The translations under genes were made by a program, and so were the position numbers. From the NCBI GenBank assembly GCA_012514445.1, contig JAAZAI010000189.1:1-6583 (forward strand): DNA of 6,583 nucleotides, given 5' to 3'. The notes under the pieces were generated by a model that had not been told where the DNA came from, did no database searches, and saw nothing but the letters and a program-made list of their open reading frames with translations. Shown here in pieces: positions 1 to 5,536 of this stretch (within the stretch, counting starts at the first letter, position 1; every line of letters begins with the position of its first letter). The DNA comes from Lentisphaerota bacterium (lineage in GTDB: Bacteria > Verrucomicrobiota > Kiritimatiellia > RFP12 > UBA3636).

Positions 1-1
1 G

Positions 2-1207
2 CGCGCCGTCGTCCGTGCGCGGCTTGACGGCTCCTCCTTCCGGCATGCTCGCCGCCAAGTCCGCGCCTCGACGCATCCGCCGGTGCCTCCCGGCGGCTCG
101 CGGGGCGGCACGCCGCCTGATCCGCTTTTGCCGCCGCGACGCGCTCGGCGGACGGCGGCGGAGCCGCCTCTGCGCCGCGGCATCGAACTTGCGCCTCCCG
201 ATGCCGACGTCGTCCCCGTCAGCCCCGCACACGGGCGGAATACCGCCCTGGCCTTCGTCGTGGGGGCGCTCTCCAACGCCTACTTCGCCAAGCAGGAGGC
301 GATCCGCTGCGAAATCGTCGAGGAGGCGGCGCTGTTCGATCCGGGCCCCGATGGCACCGGCGCGCTCAGCCAGCTTCCCGTCAACGCCCCGCCCGAGGCG
401 GTCGCCCGCGCCAAGAAGTTCATCGGCTACCGGCTGCCCGGCGACACCGCCGACCGGCCGCTGCACTACCTTCTCTCGACGCCGTCCGTGAAAATCGAAC
501 GGGACGTCGACGGCGGGTTCGATGTGATCCGGCCGGGCATGATCGCCATCGCCCGCACCATCACCAAGGGCACGACGCTCAAGGGCAACAGCGACACGAT
601 CATCCCGATCTACCTCAACAGCGCCTTCCCGAAGTGGTTCGGCGTGATCTTCCTCATGACGCTGCTCTCGGCGGCCATGAGCACGCTCTCCAGCCAGTTC
701 CACACCATGGGCACGGCCATCGGACGAGACATCTTCGAGCCCATGCTGGGCGGCGACGCGGCGCGCTCCGTCCGCATCACGCGAACCGGCATCGTCATCG
801 GCCTCGTCGCCGCGCTGATCCTGGGCAAGCTGGTTCGCGGCAACATCATCGCGCTGGCCACGGCGATCTTCTTCGGCGTCTGCGCCGCGTCCTTCCTCCC
901 GTCGTTCGTGGGCGGGCTCTTCTGGCGCCGCATGACGCGCTCCGGCGCGCTCGCCTCGATCATCGTCGGCCTGGGCAGCAGCGTCTTCTGGACCGTGTTC
1001 GTCAACGCCAAGACGGCGACGGGGCTGGGCGTCTGCCAGTCGCTCTTCGGCAAGGCGACGCTCATTCCGGCTTCCTTCAGCCCCACCTGGGCCGTGGTGG
1101 ATCCCATCCTCGTGGCGCTGCCGCTCTCGGCGCTCGCGGCCGTCGTCGTCAGCCTGGCGACGAAGCCGATGCCGGCCGAGCACGTCGCGCACGTCTTCGC
1201 CAAGTAG
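2..1207 (+). CDS. Sodium:solute symporter (SSS family), C-terminal part; 5' end absent or disrupted
   Basis: Inner-membrane Na+-coupled transporter of the SSS family; the solute cannot be told. The frame is open from the left edge and ends with TAG at 1205-1207. The clearest signature is LLSAAMSTLSSQ at 656-694, followed by FHTMGTAIGRDIF. This is the core helix whose adjacent Ser-Thr pair matches the second sodium site of the family. Further membrane segments lie at about 785-835 (GIVIGLVAALILGKL), 842-925 (ending GGLFW), 945-1005 and 1100-1162. The stretch between the last two (FGKATLIP, then TWAVVDPI) resembles the C-terminus of one SSS subfamily. A hydrophobic segment (TALAFVVGALSNAYF) at about 240-288 is followed by an unusually long hydrophilic loop of about 110 residues. 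Before 235 the frame is rich in Pro, Arg and Gly with no membrane helix, although SSS proteins have several there. Hence the gene is cut by the window edge, frameshifted, or rearranged. GTG at 83 is the first conventional start codon but is probably not the real start. No downstream partner in the same operon is evident. Confidence 0.75.
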   Translation, partial: RAVVRARLDGSSFRHARRQVRASTHPPVPPGGSRGGTPPDPLLPPRRARRTAAEPPLRRGIELAPPDADVVPVSPAHGRNTALAFVVGALSNAYFAKQEAIRCEIVEEAALFDPGPDGTGALSQLPVNAPPEAVARAKKFIGYRLPGDTADRPLHYLLSTPSVKIERDVDGGFDVIRPGMIAIARTITKGTTLKGNSDTIIPIYLNSAFPKWFGVIFLMTLLSAAMSTLSSQFHTMGTAIGRDIFEPMLGGDAARSVRITRTGIVIGLVAALILGKLVRGNIIALATAIFFGVCAASFLPSFVGGLFWRRMTRSGALASIIVGLGSSVFWTVFVNAKTATGLGVCQSLFGKATLIPASFSPTWAVVDPILVALPLSALAAVVVSLATKPMPAEHVAHVFAK

Positions 1208-1225
1208 CCTTCCTCCTCTTTTTCA

Positions 1226-1254
1226 TGGACAGTTGCGGCGGATGCGGCTAACAT
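1226..1254 (+). promoter_or_regulatory. Candidate sigma70-type promoter for fmt
   Basis: TGGACA at 1226-1231 differs from the TTGACA consensus at one base. It is followed by a 17-nt spacer and TAACAT at 1249-1254, which matches the -10 consensus at 4 of 6 bases. It lies in the gap after the symporter stop, and transcription would start near 1261, giving a leader of about 50 nt before fmt. This rests on motif and spacing only. Confidence 0.4.
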
Positions 1255-1276
1255 AACGGCAGTTTCAGTCGTAAGG

Positions 1277-1301
1277 GGGACGAGCAGTCCCGCATGAGGT
1301 G
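1277..1301 (+). promoter_or_regulatory. fmt leader: small hairpin followed by Shine-Dalgarno GAGGTG
   Basis: GGGAC (1277-1281) and GTCCC (1287-1291) form a perfect 5-bp stem with a 5-nt loop. The ribosome-binding sequence GAGGTG follows at 1296-1301, 8 nt before an in-frame ATC at 1310. This Shine-Dalgarno decides the start: it is too far (44 nt) from the ATG at 1346 but ideally placed for codon 1310. No T-tract follows the stem, so it is not a terminator. Confidence 0.45.
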
Positions 1302-1309
1302 ACGCCGCC

Positions 1310-2344
1310 ATCACGCAGTCCAAACACAAGCTCCGAGCCGTCTTCATGGGCTCAGACACGTTGTCGTGCACGTTTCTCACGGCGCTCATCCACGCGCCCG
1401 ATGTCGACGTGGCGGCCGTGGTCACCCAGCCGGACCGCGAACGCGGCCGCCGCATGCAGGTGCTGCCGGGCCCCGTGAAGGAGCTTGCCCTGATGCACTG
1501 CAAGCCGGTCTTCTCGCCGGTCAAGGTCAATGAGACCGAGTTCCTCGACACCCTGCGCCATCTCGCTCCCGACGTCATCGTCGTCATGGCCTACGGCCAG
1601 TTCCTCGGCAAGACGCTCCTCGCGCTGCCGCGGCTGGGTTGCGTGAACCTCCACGTCTCCATCCTGCCGCGCCATCGCGGCGCCGCGCCGATCCAATACG
1701 CCATCCTCCAGGGCGACCGCGAAACCGGCGTCACCGCGATGATGATGGACCCCGGCATGGACACCGGCGACATCCTCGGCGTCGTCCGCCGCGAGATCCG
1801 CCCGGACGACACAACCGGCTCCCTCGGCCTCGAACTCGTCAAGCAGGGCGCCGACCTCATGCTCGACGTGCTGCGCGGCCTCGACGCCGGGACGGCGGTG
1901 CGCAACCCCCAGGACGCCGCCCTCGCCACCTATGCGCCCAAGATCGCCAAGGAGCAGGCGCTCGTCGAATGGTCGGCGCCCGCGGCGTCGATCGAGCGGA
2001 TGATCCGGGCCTTCAATCCCAAGCCCTGCTGCCACACCTTCCTGCCCTCCGGCCCCGATCCCTCCTGCTGCGCCACGCCGGGCGCGCTCCTGAAGATCCT
2101 CCGGGCCGCCGTCGAGACGCCGCCGCCGGAGCTTCCCTCCGCGCCGCCGCCGGCGCCCGGGACGGTGCTCGCCATGAAGCGCGGTCCGCTCGTCGCCACG
2201 GGCGACGGCTTGGCGTTGCGACTGCTCGAAGTCCTGCCCGAGGGAAAGCCGCGCGCGATGACCGGTCAGGATTTCGCCAACGGCTATGCGAAGAAGCTCG
2301 CCGTCGGCGACCGGCTCTTCCCCGGACTCGGCGCGGTGCGTTAG
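1310..2344 (+). CDS. fmt: Methionyl-tRNA formyltransferase
   Basis: Cytosolic enzyme that transfers a formyl group from 10-formyl-tetrahydrofolate to Met-tRNA(fMet), making the initiator tRNA. The N-terminal formyltransferase domain covers about 1330-1890 and the C-terminal OB-like domain about 1950-2330. Visible family marks are VVTQPDRERGR, VMAYGQFL, NLHVSILPRHRGAAPIQ and MDPGMDTGD. They keep the catalytic Asn, His and Asp (N101, H103 and D139 counted from the ATG at 1346, matching E. coli N106, H108 and D144). Coding similarity begins before that ATG: KLRAVFMGSD aligns with E. coli LRIIFAGTPD, so starting at 1346 would remove the first beta strand. The frame is open back to the TGA at 1295-1297, and the only start-like codon with a Shine-Dalgarno is ATC at 1310, giving 344 residues (E. 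coli 315). Oddities are a Cys-rich insert (CCH...CC, 2027-2071) where FNPWP normally leads into the C-domain, and a Pro-rich linker at about 2113-2160. No def neighbour is present. The 3' end overlaps the convergent yhaM-like gene by 4 nt. Confidence 0.93.
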   Translation: MTQSKHKLRAVFMGSDTLSCTFLTALIHAPDVDVAAVVTQPDRERGRRMQVLPGPVKELALMHCKPVFSPVKVNETEFLDTLRHLAPDVIVVMAYGQFLGKTLLALPRLGCVNLHVSILPRHRGAAPIQYAILQGDRETGVTAMMMDPGMDTGDILGVVRREIRPDDTTGSLGLELVKQGADLMLDVLRGLDAGTAVRNPQDAALATYAPKIAKEQALVEWSAPAASIERMIRAFNPKPCCHTFLPSGPDPSCCATPGALLKILRAAVETPPPELPSAPPPAPGTVLAMKRGPLVATGDGLALRLLEVLPEGKPRAMTGQDFANGYAKKLAVGDRLFPGLGAVR

Positions 2345-3276
2345 CGCGGTCTGACCCGGTAGAGTTCGCGGTTGTCGAGGCACCACACCTTCGCGGAGAA
2401 CCCGCCGGGCTCCACGCCGGCGAGGGCGTCGCGCATCTCGAAGAGCCGCGCGTCGAGCACGTCGATGACGCTCAGCGCCTCGGCTTCGGGAATCTTCGGC
2501 AGCACGGGGCTTCCGAATTCCAGCTTGCCATGGTGCGAGAGGACCAAATGCTGCAGCAGCACGGTCTTCTCGGGATCGGCGCCCACGCGCTCCGCCACGC
2601 GCGCGATGTCGATGGCGCCGCGCACGATGTGCCCCACCAGCCGCCCTTCGACCGTGTACTCCGCGGCGAGCCCCGCGGCGTCGGACTGCATCTCCGCGAG
2701 CTTCCCGAGATCGTGGATGATGACGCCGGCGACGAGCAGGTCGCCGTCAAGCCAAGGGTGGATGTCCACGAGCGCCTTCGCGAGCCGGAGCATGTCCGTC
2801 AGGTGGTGCAGGAGGCCGCCGCGCTCCGCGTGGTGGAGCTGCTTCGCGGCCGGGAAGGTCAGCAGGCGTCCGTCGCGGTTCGCCTCCTTGATCAGCTCGC
2901 AGACGATGGCGCGGATCGACTCGTCGCGCAGGGCGGCCGCGGCCAGCAGCACCTCGTTGAGCATCGCCTGCGGATCGCGCGGGGCGCAAGGCACGAAGTC
3001 CTCGATCGCGGCGTCCGCGGGGGCGGGGCCGAGAAGGTCGATCGTCAACTGAGGCCGGCCGTTGTACTCGCCTCCCTTCCCGACGACGGCCACGAGCGCG
3101 CCGGGCACCGGCGGCGTCGACGGCGGATCCCAGCACTTGGCCTGGATCGCGCCCGACTTGTCGGCGAGGCCCAGTTCGAGATAGGGCTTGCCCGCCTTGG
3201 TGTTCCGGATTTCCACGCCGCGCACCAGCGCCACGCCTTCGAACTTCACGCCGTCCTTGATTTCCGCAATGTTCAT
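2341..3276 (-). CDS. yhaM: YhaM-like OB-fold/HD-domain 3'-5' exoribonuclease
   Basis: Cytoplasmic metal-dependent nuclease family; B. subtilis YhaM (314 residues) trims single-stranded RNA from the 3' end. The product here is 311 residues. An N-terminal OB-fold nucleic-acid-binding domain (residues about 8-85, with KPYLELGLADKSGAIQAKCW) is followed by a helical linker and an HD domain (about 145-285). Metal-ligand candidates are visible: HHAERGGLLHH (148-158), the HD dyad in VIIHDLGK (H188-D189), H216 in VGHIVRG, and LSHHGKLEFGSP (H248-H249). IDVLDAR near 271-277 is also typical of the family. The start at ATG 3276-3274 is chosen because GGAAGGA (3290-3284) sits 7 nt upstream and MNIAEIKDGV begins the OB-fold as usual. 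An in-frame GTG at 3315 would add 13 residues without a better ribosome site. It stands alone on this strand, convergent with fmt. Function in this organism is inferred from the family. Confidence 0.88.
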   Translation of the reverse strand: MNIAEIKDGVKFEGVALVRGVEIRNTKAGKPYLELGLADKSGAIQAKCWDPPSTPPVPGALVAVVGKGGEYNGRPQLTIDLLGPAPADAAIEDFVPCAPRDPQAMLNEVLLAAAALRDESIRAIVCELIKEANRDGRLLTFPAAKQLHHAERGGLLHHLTDMLRLAKALVDIHPWLDGDLLVAGVIIHDLGKLAEMQSDAAGLAAEYTVEGRLVGHIVRGAIDIARVAERVGADPEKTVLLQHLVLSHHGKLEFGSPVLPKIPEAEALSVIDVLDARLFEMRDALAGVEPGGFSAKVWCLDNRELYRVRPR

Positions 3277-3297
3277 GCCGTTGTCCTTCCGCACCGC

Positions 3298-3322
3298 AGT
3301 ATACACCTTCTCCACCCGTCAA
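3298..3322 (-). promoter_or_regulatory. Weak candidate promoter of the yhaM-like gene
   Basis: On the minus strand TATACT (3303-3298) matches the -10 consensus at 5 of 6 bases and would give a short leader ahead of GGAAGGA at 3290. TTGACG (3322-3317) lies upstream with a spacer of only 13 nt, too short for a standard sigma70 promoter. The -10 element is therefore the only good part. Confidence 0.25.
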
Positions 3323-3342
3323 GGCCAGCCACTTGATGACAC

Positions 3343-3367
3343 GGGATGGTAATGGGATGGTAATGGG
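3343..3367. repeat. 11-bp tandem repeat, 2.3 copies
   Basis: GGGATGGTAAT occurs at 3343-3353 and again at 3354-3364, followed by a third GGG. It lies in the intergenic region upstream of the yhaM-like gene and of the MITE-like element. No function is apparent. Confidence 0.8.
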
Positions 3368-3452
3368 TCACTATCGGTCAAGGCGACGGGACTGTTTCAC
3401 ATCCGATTTCGAGCGTTTTGATGTCATGCCCCGGCGACGGACCGATTACACG

Positions 3453-3461
3453 CGGAGCAAG
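3453..3461. repeat. Left copy of a 9-bp direct repeat (probable target-site duplication)
   Basis: CGGAGCAAG directly abuts the left end of the inverted-repeat element. The identical 9-mer abuts the right end at 3612-3620. Counting the preceding G, the match extends to 10 bp, the extra base being shared with the element end. Confidence 0.7.
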
Positions 3462-3611
3462 CAGCAATTCTCAATATGGCCACGACCCAGAAAAACGGCG
3501 CGCTCGGAGATCGCGCCCTACCTCGTAAATCACGCAAATCGGGGAATCCACAGGGTAGGGCTCTCCGAGCACGCCGCACCGTATGAAAAGCGGCCATATT
3601 GCGAATTGCTG
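3462..3611. mobile_element. MITE-like 150-bp non-autonomous element with terminal inverted repeats
   Basis: The outer ends are inverted repeats. The 21 nt at 3461-3481 (starting GCAGCAATTC) match the reverse complement of 3592-3612 (ending GAATTGCTGC) at 20 of 21 positions. Inside lie further inverted pairs: CTCGGAGA at 3503-3510 against TCTCCGAG at 3562-3569, and GCCCTACC at 3515-3522 against GGTAGGGC at 3554-3561. The whole piece is thus an imperfect palindrome around a roughly 30-nt centre. The left half also holds its own hairpin (GGCGCG 3497-3502 with CGCGCC 3512-3517). The element is flanked on both sides by the direct repeat CGGAGCAAG, as expected for a 9-bp target duplication. It has no credible open reading frame and no transposase, so it would need one in trans. 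An alternative is a REP-like stem-loop cluster, but such repeats do not normally carry exact flanking duplications. Confidence 0.7.
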
Positions 3612-3620
3612 CGGAGCAAG
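3612..3620. repeat. Right copy of the 9-bp direct repeat
   Basis: CGGAGCAAG, identical to 3453-3461, begins right after the inverted terminus GAATTGCTG. Removing the element and one copy leaves a simple candidate empty site joining 3461 to 3621. Confidence 0.7.
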
Positions 3621-3652
3621 GGTTCTGACTCGCCTCTTGAGACGGCATGGTG

Positions 3653-3684
3653 TACAATTCAAGCCTCTGATTTTTAACAGGGAG
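3653..3684 (+). promoter_or_regulatory. Candidate -10 element and ribosome-binding site of the ORF6N gene
   Basis: TACAAT at 3653-3658 matches the -10 consensus at 5 of 6 bases. No convincing -35 lies 16-18 nt upstream (TTGAGA at 3637-3642 is only 10 nt away). AGGGAG at 3679-3684 is a good Shine-Dalgarno, 6 nt before ATG 3691, and it fixes that start over the upstream in-frame codons. Confidence 0.35.
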
Positions 3685-3690
3685 TTTACG

Positions 3691-4248
3691 ATGGGCAAGG
3701 CGGAAGCGGATCTGATACCGGCGGAGCGGATCGAAAGCAGAATTTTGTTGCTGCGCGGGCAGAAGGTGATGCTGGATCGCGATCTGGCGGCGCTTTATGA
3801 GATCCCGACGAAGGCGTTGAAGCGGGCCGTCAAGCGGAACGCCGTTCGTTTTCCCGACGACTTCATGTTCGTTCTCGATGAAGACGAGCTTGCAGACTTG
3901 AGGTGCCAATTTGGCACCTCAAGTTCATGGGGAGGATTGCGCTATCCGCCCATGGCCTTCACGGAGCAGGGAGTGGCGATGCTCTCCGGCGTCTTGAACA
4001 GCCCGCGTGCGATTCAGGTGAACATTGCGATCATGCGGGCGTTCGTCCGCCTGCGCCACATCCTTGCGTCCCACGCCGATCTTGCGCGCAAGCTGGAGGA
4101 GCTGGAGAGAAAATACGACAGCCAGTTCAGCGTGGTCTTCGACGCGCTGCGTGAGTTGATGAATCCTCCGGATCCTCCGCGCAAGCCGATCGGGTTTCGC
4201 GTCCAGGAACGGCGATCCACGTATCGGACGGCGGCAGCAAGACACTAA
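3691..4248 (+). CDS. ORF6N (KilA-N-like) domain DNA-binding protein
   Basis: A 185-residue protein of the ORF6N family, a KilA-N-related DNA-binding domain found in phage antirepressor-type proteins and in many standalone bacterial genes; its biological role is not established here. The N-terminal domain (residues about 13-105) shows RIESRILLLRGQKVMLDRDLA, FPDDFMFVL, RYPPMAFTEQGVAMLSGVL and then RAIQVNIAIMRAFV. A charged, probably coiled helix (about 118-150, LARKLEELERKYDSQF) follows, and a DPPRKPIGF tail ends it. The start is ATG 3691 with AGGGAG 6 nt upstream; earlier in-frame codons (back to 3583) run through the inverted-repeat element and are unlikely to be used. Base composition is less GC-rich than the flanking genes, and a MITE-like element lies just upstream, both suggesting transfer. 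A perfect 14-bp inverted repeat sits inside the gene at codons for residues 69-78. The MFS gene begins 1 nt after its stop. Confidence 0.9.
   Translation: MGKAEADLIPAERIESRILLLRGQKVMLDRDLAALYEIPTKALKRAVKRNAVRFPDDFMFVLDEDELADLRCQFGTSSSWGGLRYPPMAFTEQGVAMLSGVLNSPRAIQVNIAIMRAFVRLRHILASHADLARKLEELERKYDSQFSVVFDALRELMNPPDPPRKPIGFRVQERRSTYRTAAARH
3896..3924. repeat. Perfect 29-nt palindrome (14-bp arms, 1-nt centre) inside the ORF6N gene
   Basis: ACTTGAGGTGCCAA at 3896-3909 is the exact reverse complement of TTGGCACCTCAAGT at 3911-3924, with T3910 at the centre. It encodes LRCQFGTS, a variable segment just before the conserved GGxRYxPxAFTEQGV block. It could form a hairpin in DNA or mRNA or serve as a dimer binding site; which is unknown. 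Confidence 0.9.
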
Positions 4249-4249
4249 T

Positions 4250-5512
4250 ATGCAACTCACCTACACCCACACCAAGCTCGCCTGCTACGCGGCGATGTTC
4301 GTCCAGGCGATCGTCATCAATCTGGCGCCGCTGCTCTTCGTGACCTTCCACGCGAGCTATGGCATTCCGCTGCGCCAGATCGGCCTGCTCGTCGCCGTCA
4401 ACTTCGGCGTGCAGATCGTCACGGACGTCGTCGCGGCCGCGCACGTCGACCGCATCGGCTACCGGTCCGCCATCGTCCTCTCGCAGGCGACCGCCACGGC
4501 CGGCCTCGTGCTGCTGGGCCTGCTGCCGCCGTTGATGGCCAACCCGTATGCGGGGCTCGTGGCGGCCACGGTGCTGCTGGCGGTTGGCGCCGGGGTGCTG
4601 GAGGTGGTCGCAAGCCCCATCCTCCATGCGCTGCCGACGAAGGAGAAGAGTTCGGAGATGATTCTGCTGCATTCCTTCTACTGCTGGGGGCATGCGTCCG
4701 TCGTGCTGCTCTCCACCGCCTATTTCGCGTTCGCCGGCCTCGCCGCCTGGCGCTGGCTGCCGATGGTCTGGGCCGTCGTGCCGCTCGCGACGGGGCTCCT
4801 CTTCCTGAAGGTGCCGATGCTGCCGATCGTCGGCGAAGGCCAGACGGCGATGACGTTCCGCTGCCTCTTCTCGCGGCGTCTCTTCTGGGTGTTCCTCTTC
4901 CTGATGGTCTGCTCGGGGGCCTCCGAGCAGTCGATGGCGCAATGGGTGTCCCTCTTCGCCGAGCAGGGGCTGGGCGTCGACAAGGCGGCCGGCGACTTGC
5001 TGGGGCCCTGCGTGTTCGCCCTGATGATGGCGCTGACGCGCTCCGCCTACGGCGTCTGGGGCGCCCGGCTGCCGCTGCGCCGCTGCCTGGCCCTGGCGGC
5101 GCTGGTTTGCGGCGCCGGCTACCTGCTCGCGGCGCTGGCGCCGACGCCCGCGCTGGCGCTCGCCGGATGCGCGCTCTGCGGCCTGGCTGTGGGCATCGTG
5201 TGGCCGGGCATGCTGAGCTTCGCCGCGATCCGCTTCCCGCTGGGCGGCACGGCCCTGTTCGGGCTGCTGGCGCTGGGCGGGGATCTGGGATGCTCCATCG
5301 GACCGGGGCTCGTCGGCTGGATTTCGGATTGGCGCGCGGCGCTGGCGGCGGGTGCTCCGCTGCGGTTCTTCGCGGACGTCGCGCCGACCCAGGCGGGCCT
5401 GAAGACCGGTCTGCTCGCGGCCGCCGTCTTCCCGGCGCTGCTCTTCGCCTGCATGCTCTTCCTGCACGTGCGCCGCCGCGCCCTCGTCTCGCGCGCGCAG
5501 GTTCCGCGCTGA
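4250..5512 (+). CDS. Major facilitator superfamily transporter
   Basis: Inner-membrane secondary transporter, 420 residues, a usual length for a 12-helix MFS protein. The substrate is unknown. Hydrophobic helices run the whole length: residues about 10-32, 43-64, 74-93, 99-122, 135-160, 168-185, then after a central loop (about 186-205, with VGEGQTAMTFR) 209-225, 255-270, 280-300, 303-325, 330-352 and 383-405. A degenerate motif-A-like loop (HVDRIGYRS, residues about 65-73) lies between helices 2 and 3, and GASEQSMAQW occurs in helix 7. The start at ATG 4250 gives a complete first helix; the next Met (residue 16) would cut it. No clear Shine-Dalgarno precedes it. The start is 1 nt after the ORF6N stop, so translation may depend on coupling, or the original leader may have been replaced when ORF6N arrived. 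It converges on the yebB-like pseudogene, 24 nt away. Confidence 0.88.
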   Translation: MQLTYTHTKLACYAAMFVQAIVINLAPLLFVTFHASYGIPLRQIGLLVAVNFGVQIVTDVVAAAHVDRIGYRSAIVLSQATATAGLVLLGLLPPLMANPYAGLVAATVLLAVGAGVLEVVASPILHALPTKEKSSEMILLHSFYCWGHASVVLLSTAYFAFAGLAAWRWLPMVWAVVPLATGLLFLKVPMLPIVGEGQTAMTFRCLFSRRLFWVFLFLMVCSGASEQSMAQWVSLFAEQGLGVDKAAGDLLGPCVFALMMALTRSAYGVWGARLPLRRCLALAALVCGAGYLLAALAPTPALALAGCALCGLAVGIVWPGMLSFAAIRFPLGGTALFGLLALGGDLGCSIGPGLVGWISDWRAALAAGAPLRFFADVAPTQAGLKTGLLAAAVFPALLFACMLFLHVRRRALVSRAQVPR

Positions 5513-5536
5513 GGCGCGGTTCGAACAGCATCTCGA

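Noticed and set aside
1352..2386. 344-residue minus-strand open frame opposite fmt
   Set aside because: It is the antisense shadow of a strongly supported gene in GC-rich DNA; His, Asp, Gly and Arg richness is typical of such shadows.
1639..3336. 565-residue plus-strand open frame spanning fmt and the yhaM-like gene
   Set aside because: It crosses the ends of two well-supported genes in other frames and has low-complexity Arg/Pro-rich content.
3461..3612. CRISPR-like or attachment-site reading of the repeats near 3460-3620
   Set aside because: There are only two direct copies, they flank an inverted-repeat element rather than spacers, and there is no integrase or tRNA nearby; a transposition duplication explains them better.
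3424..3909. 161-residue minus-strand open frame across the inverted-repeat element and the start of ORF6N
   Set aside because: It reads through the palindromic element and antisense to a clear gene, with no domain, no ribosome site and Arg/Ala/Pro-rich shadow composition.
4127..5467. 446-residue minus-strand open frame opposite the MFS gene
   Set aside because: Antisense shadow: extremely rich in Gln, Arg, Gly and His, with no recognisable fold, opposite a clear 12-helix transporter.
5504..5519. GC-rich hairpin (CCGCGC, TGAG loop, GCGCGG) over the MFS stop codon, as a terminator
   Set aside because: It has a 6-bp stem but no T-tract on either side; in such GC-rich DNA a stem like this arises easily.
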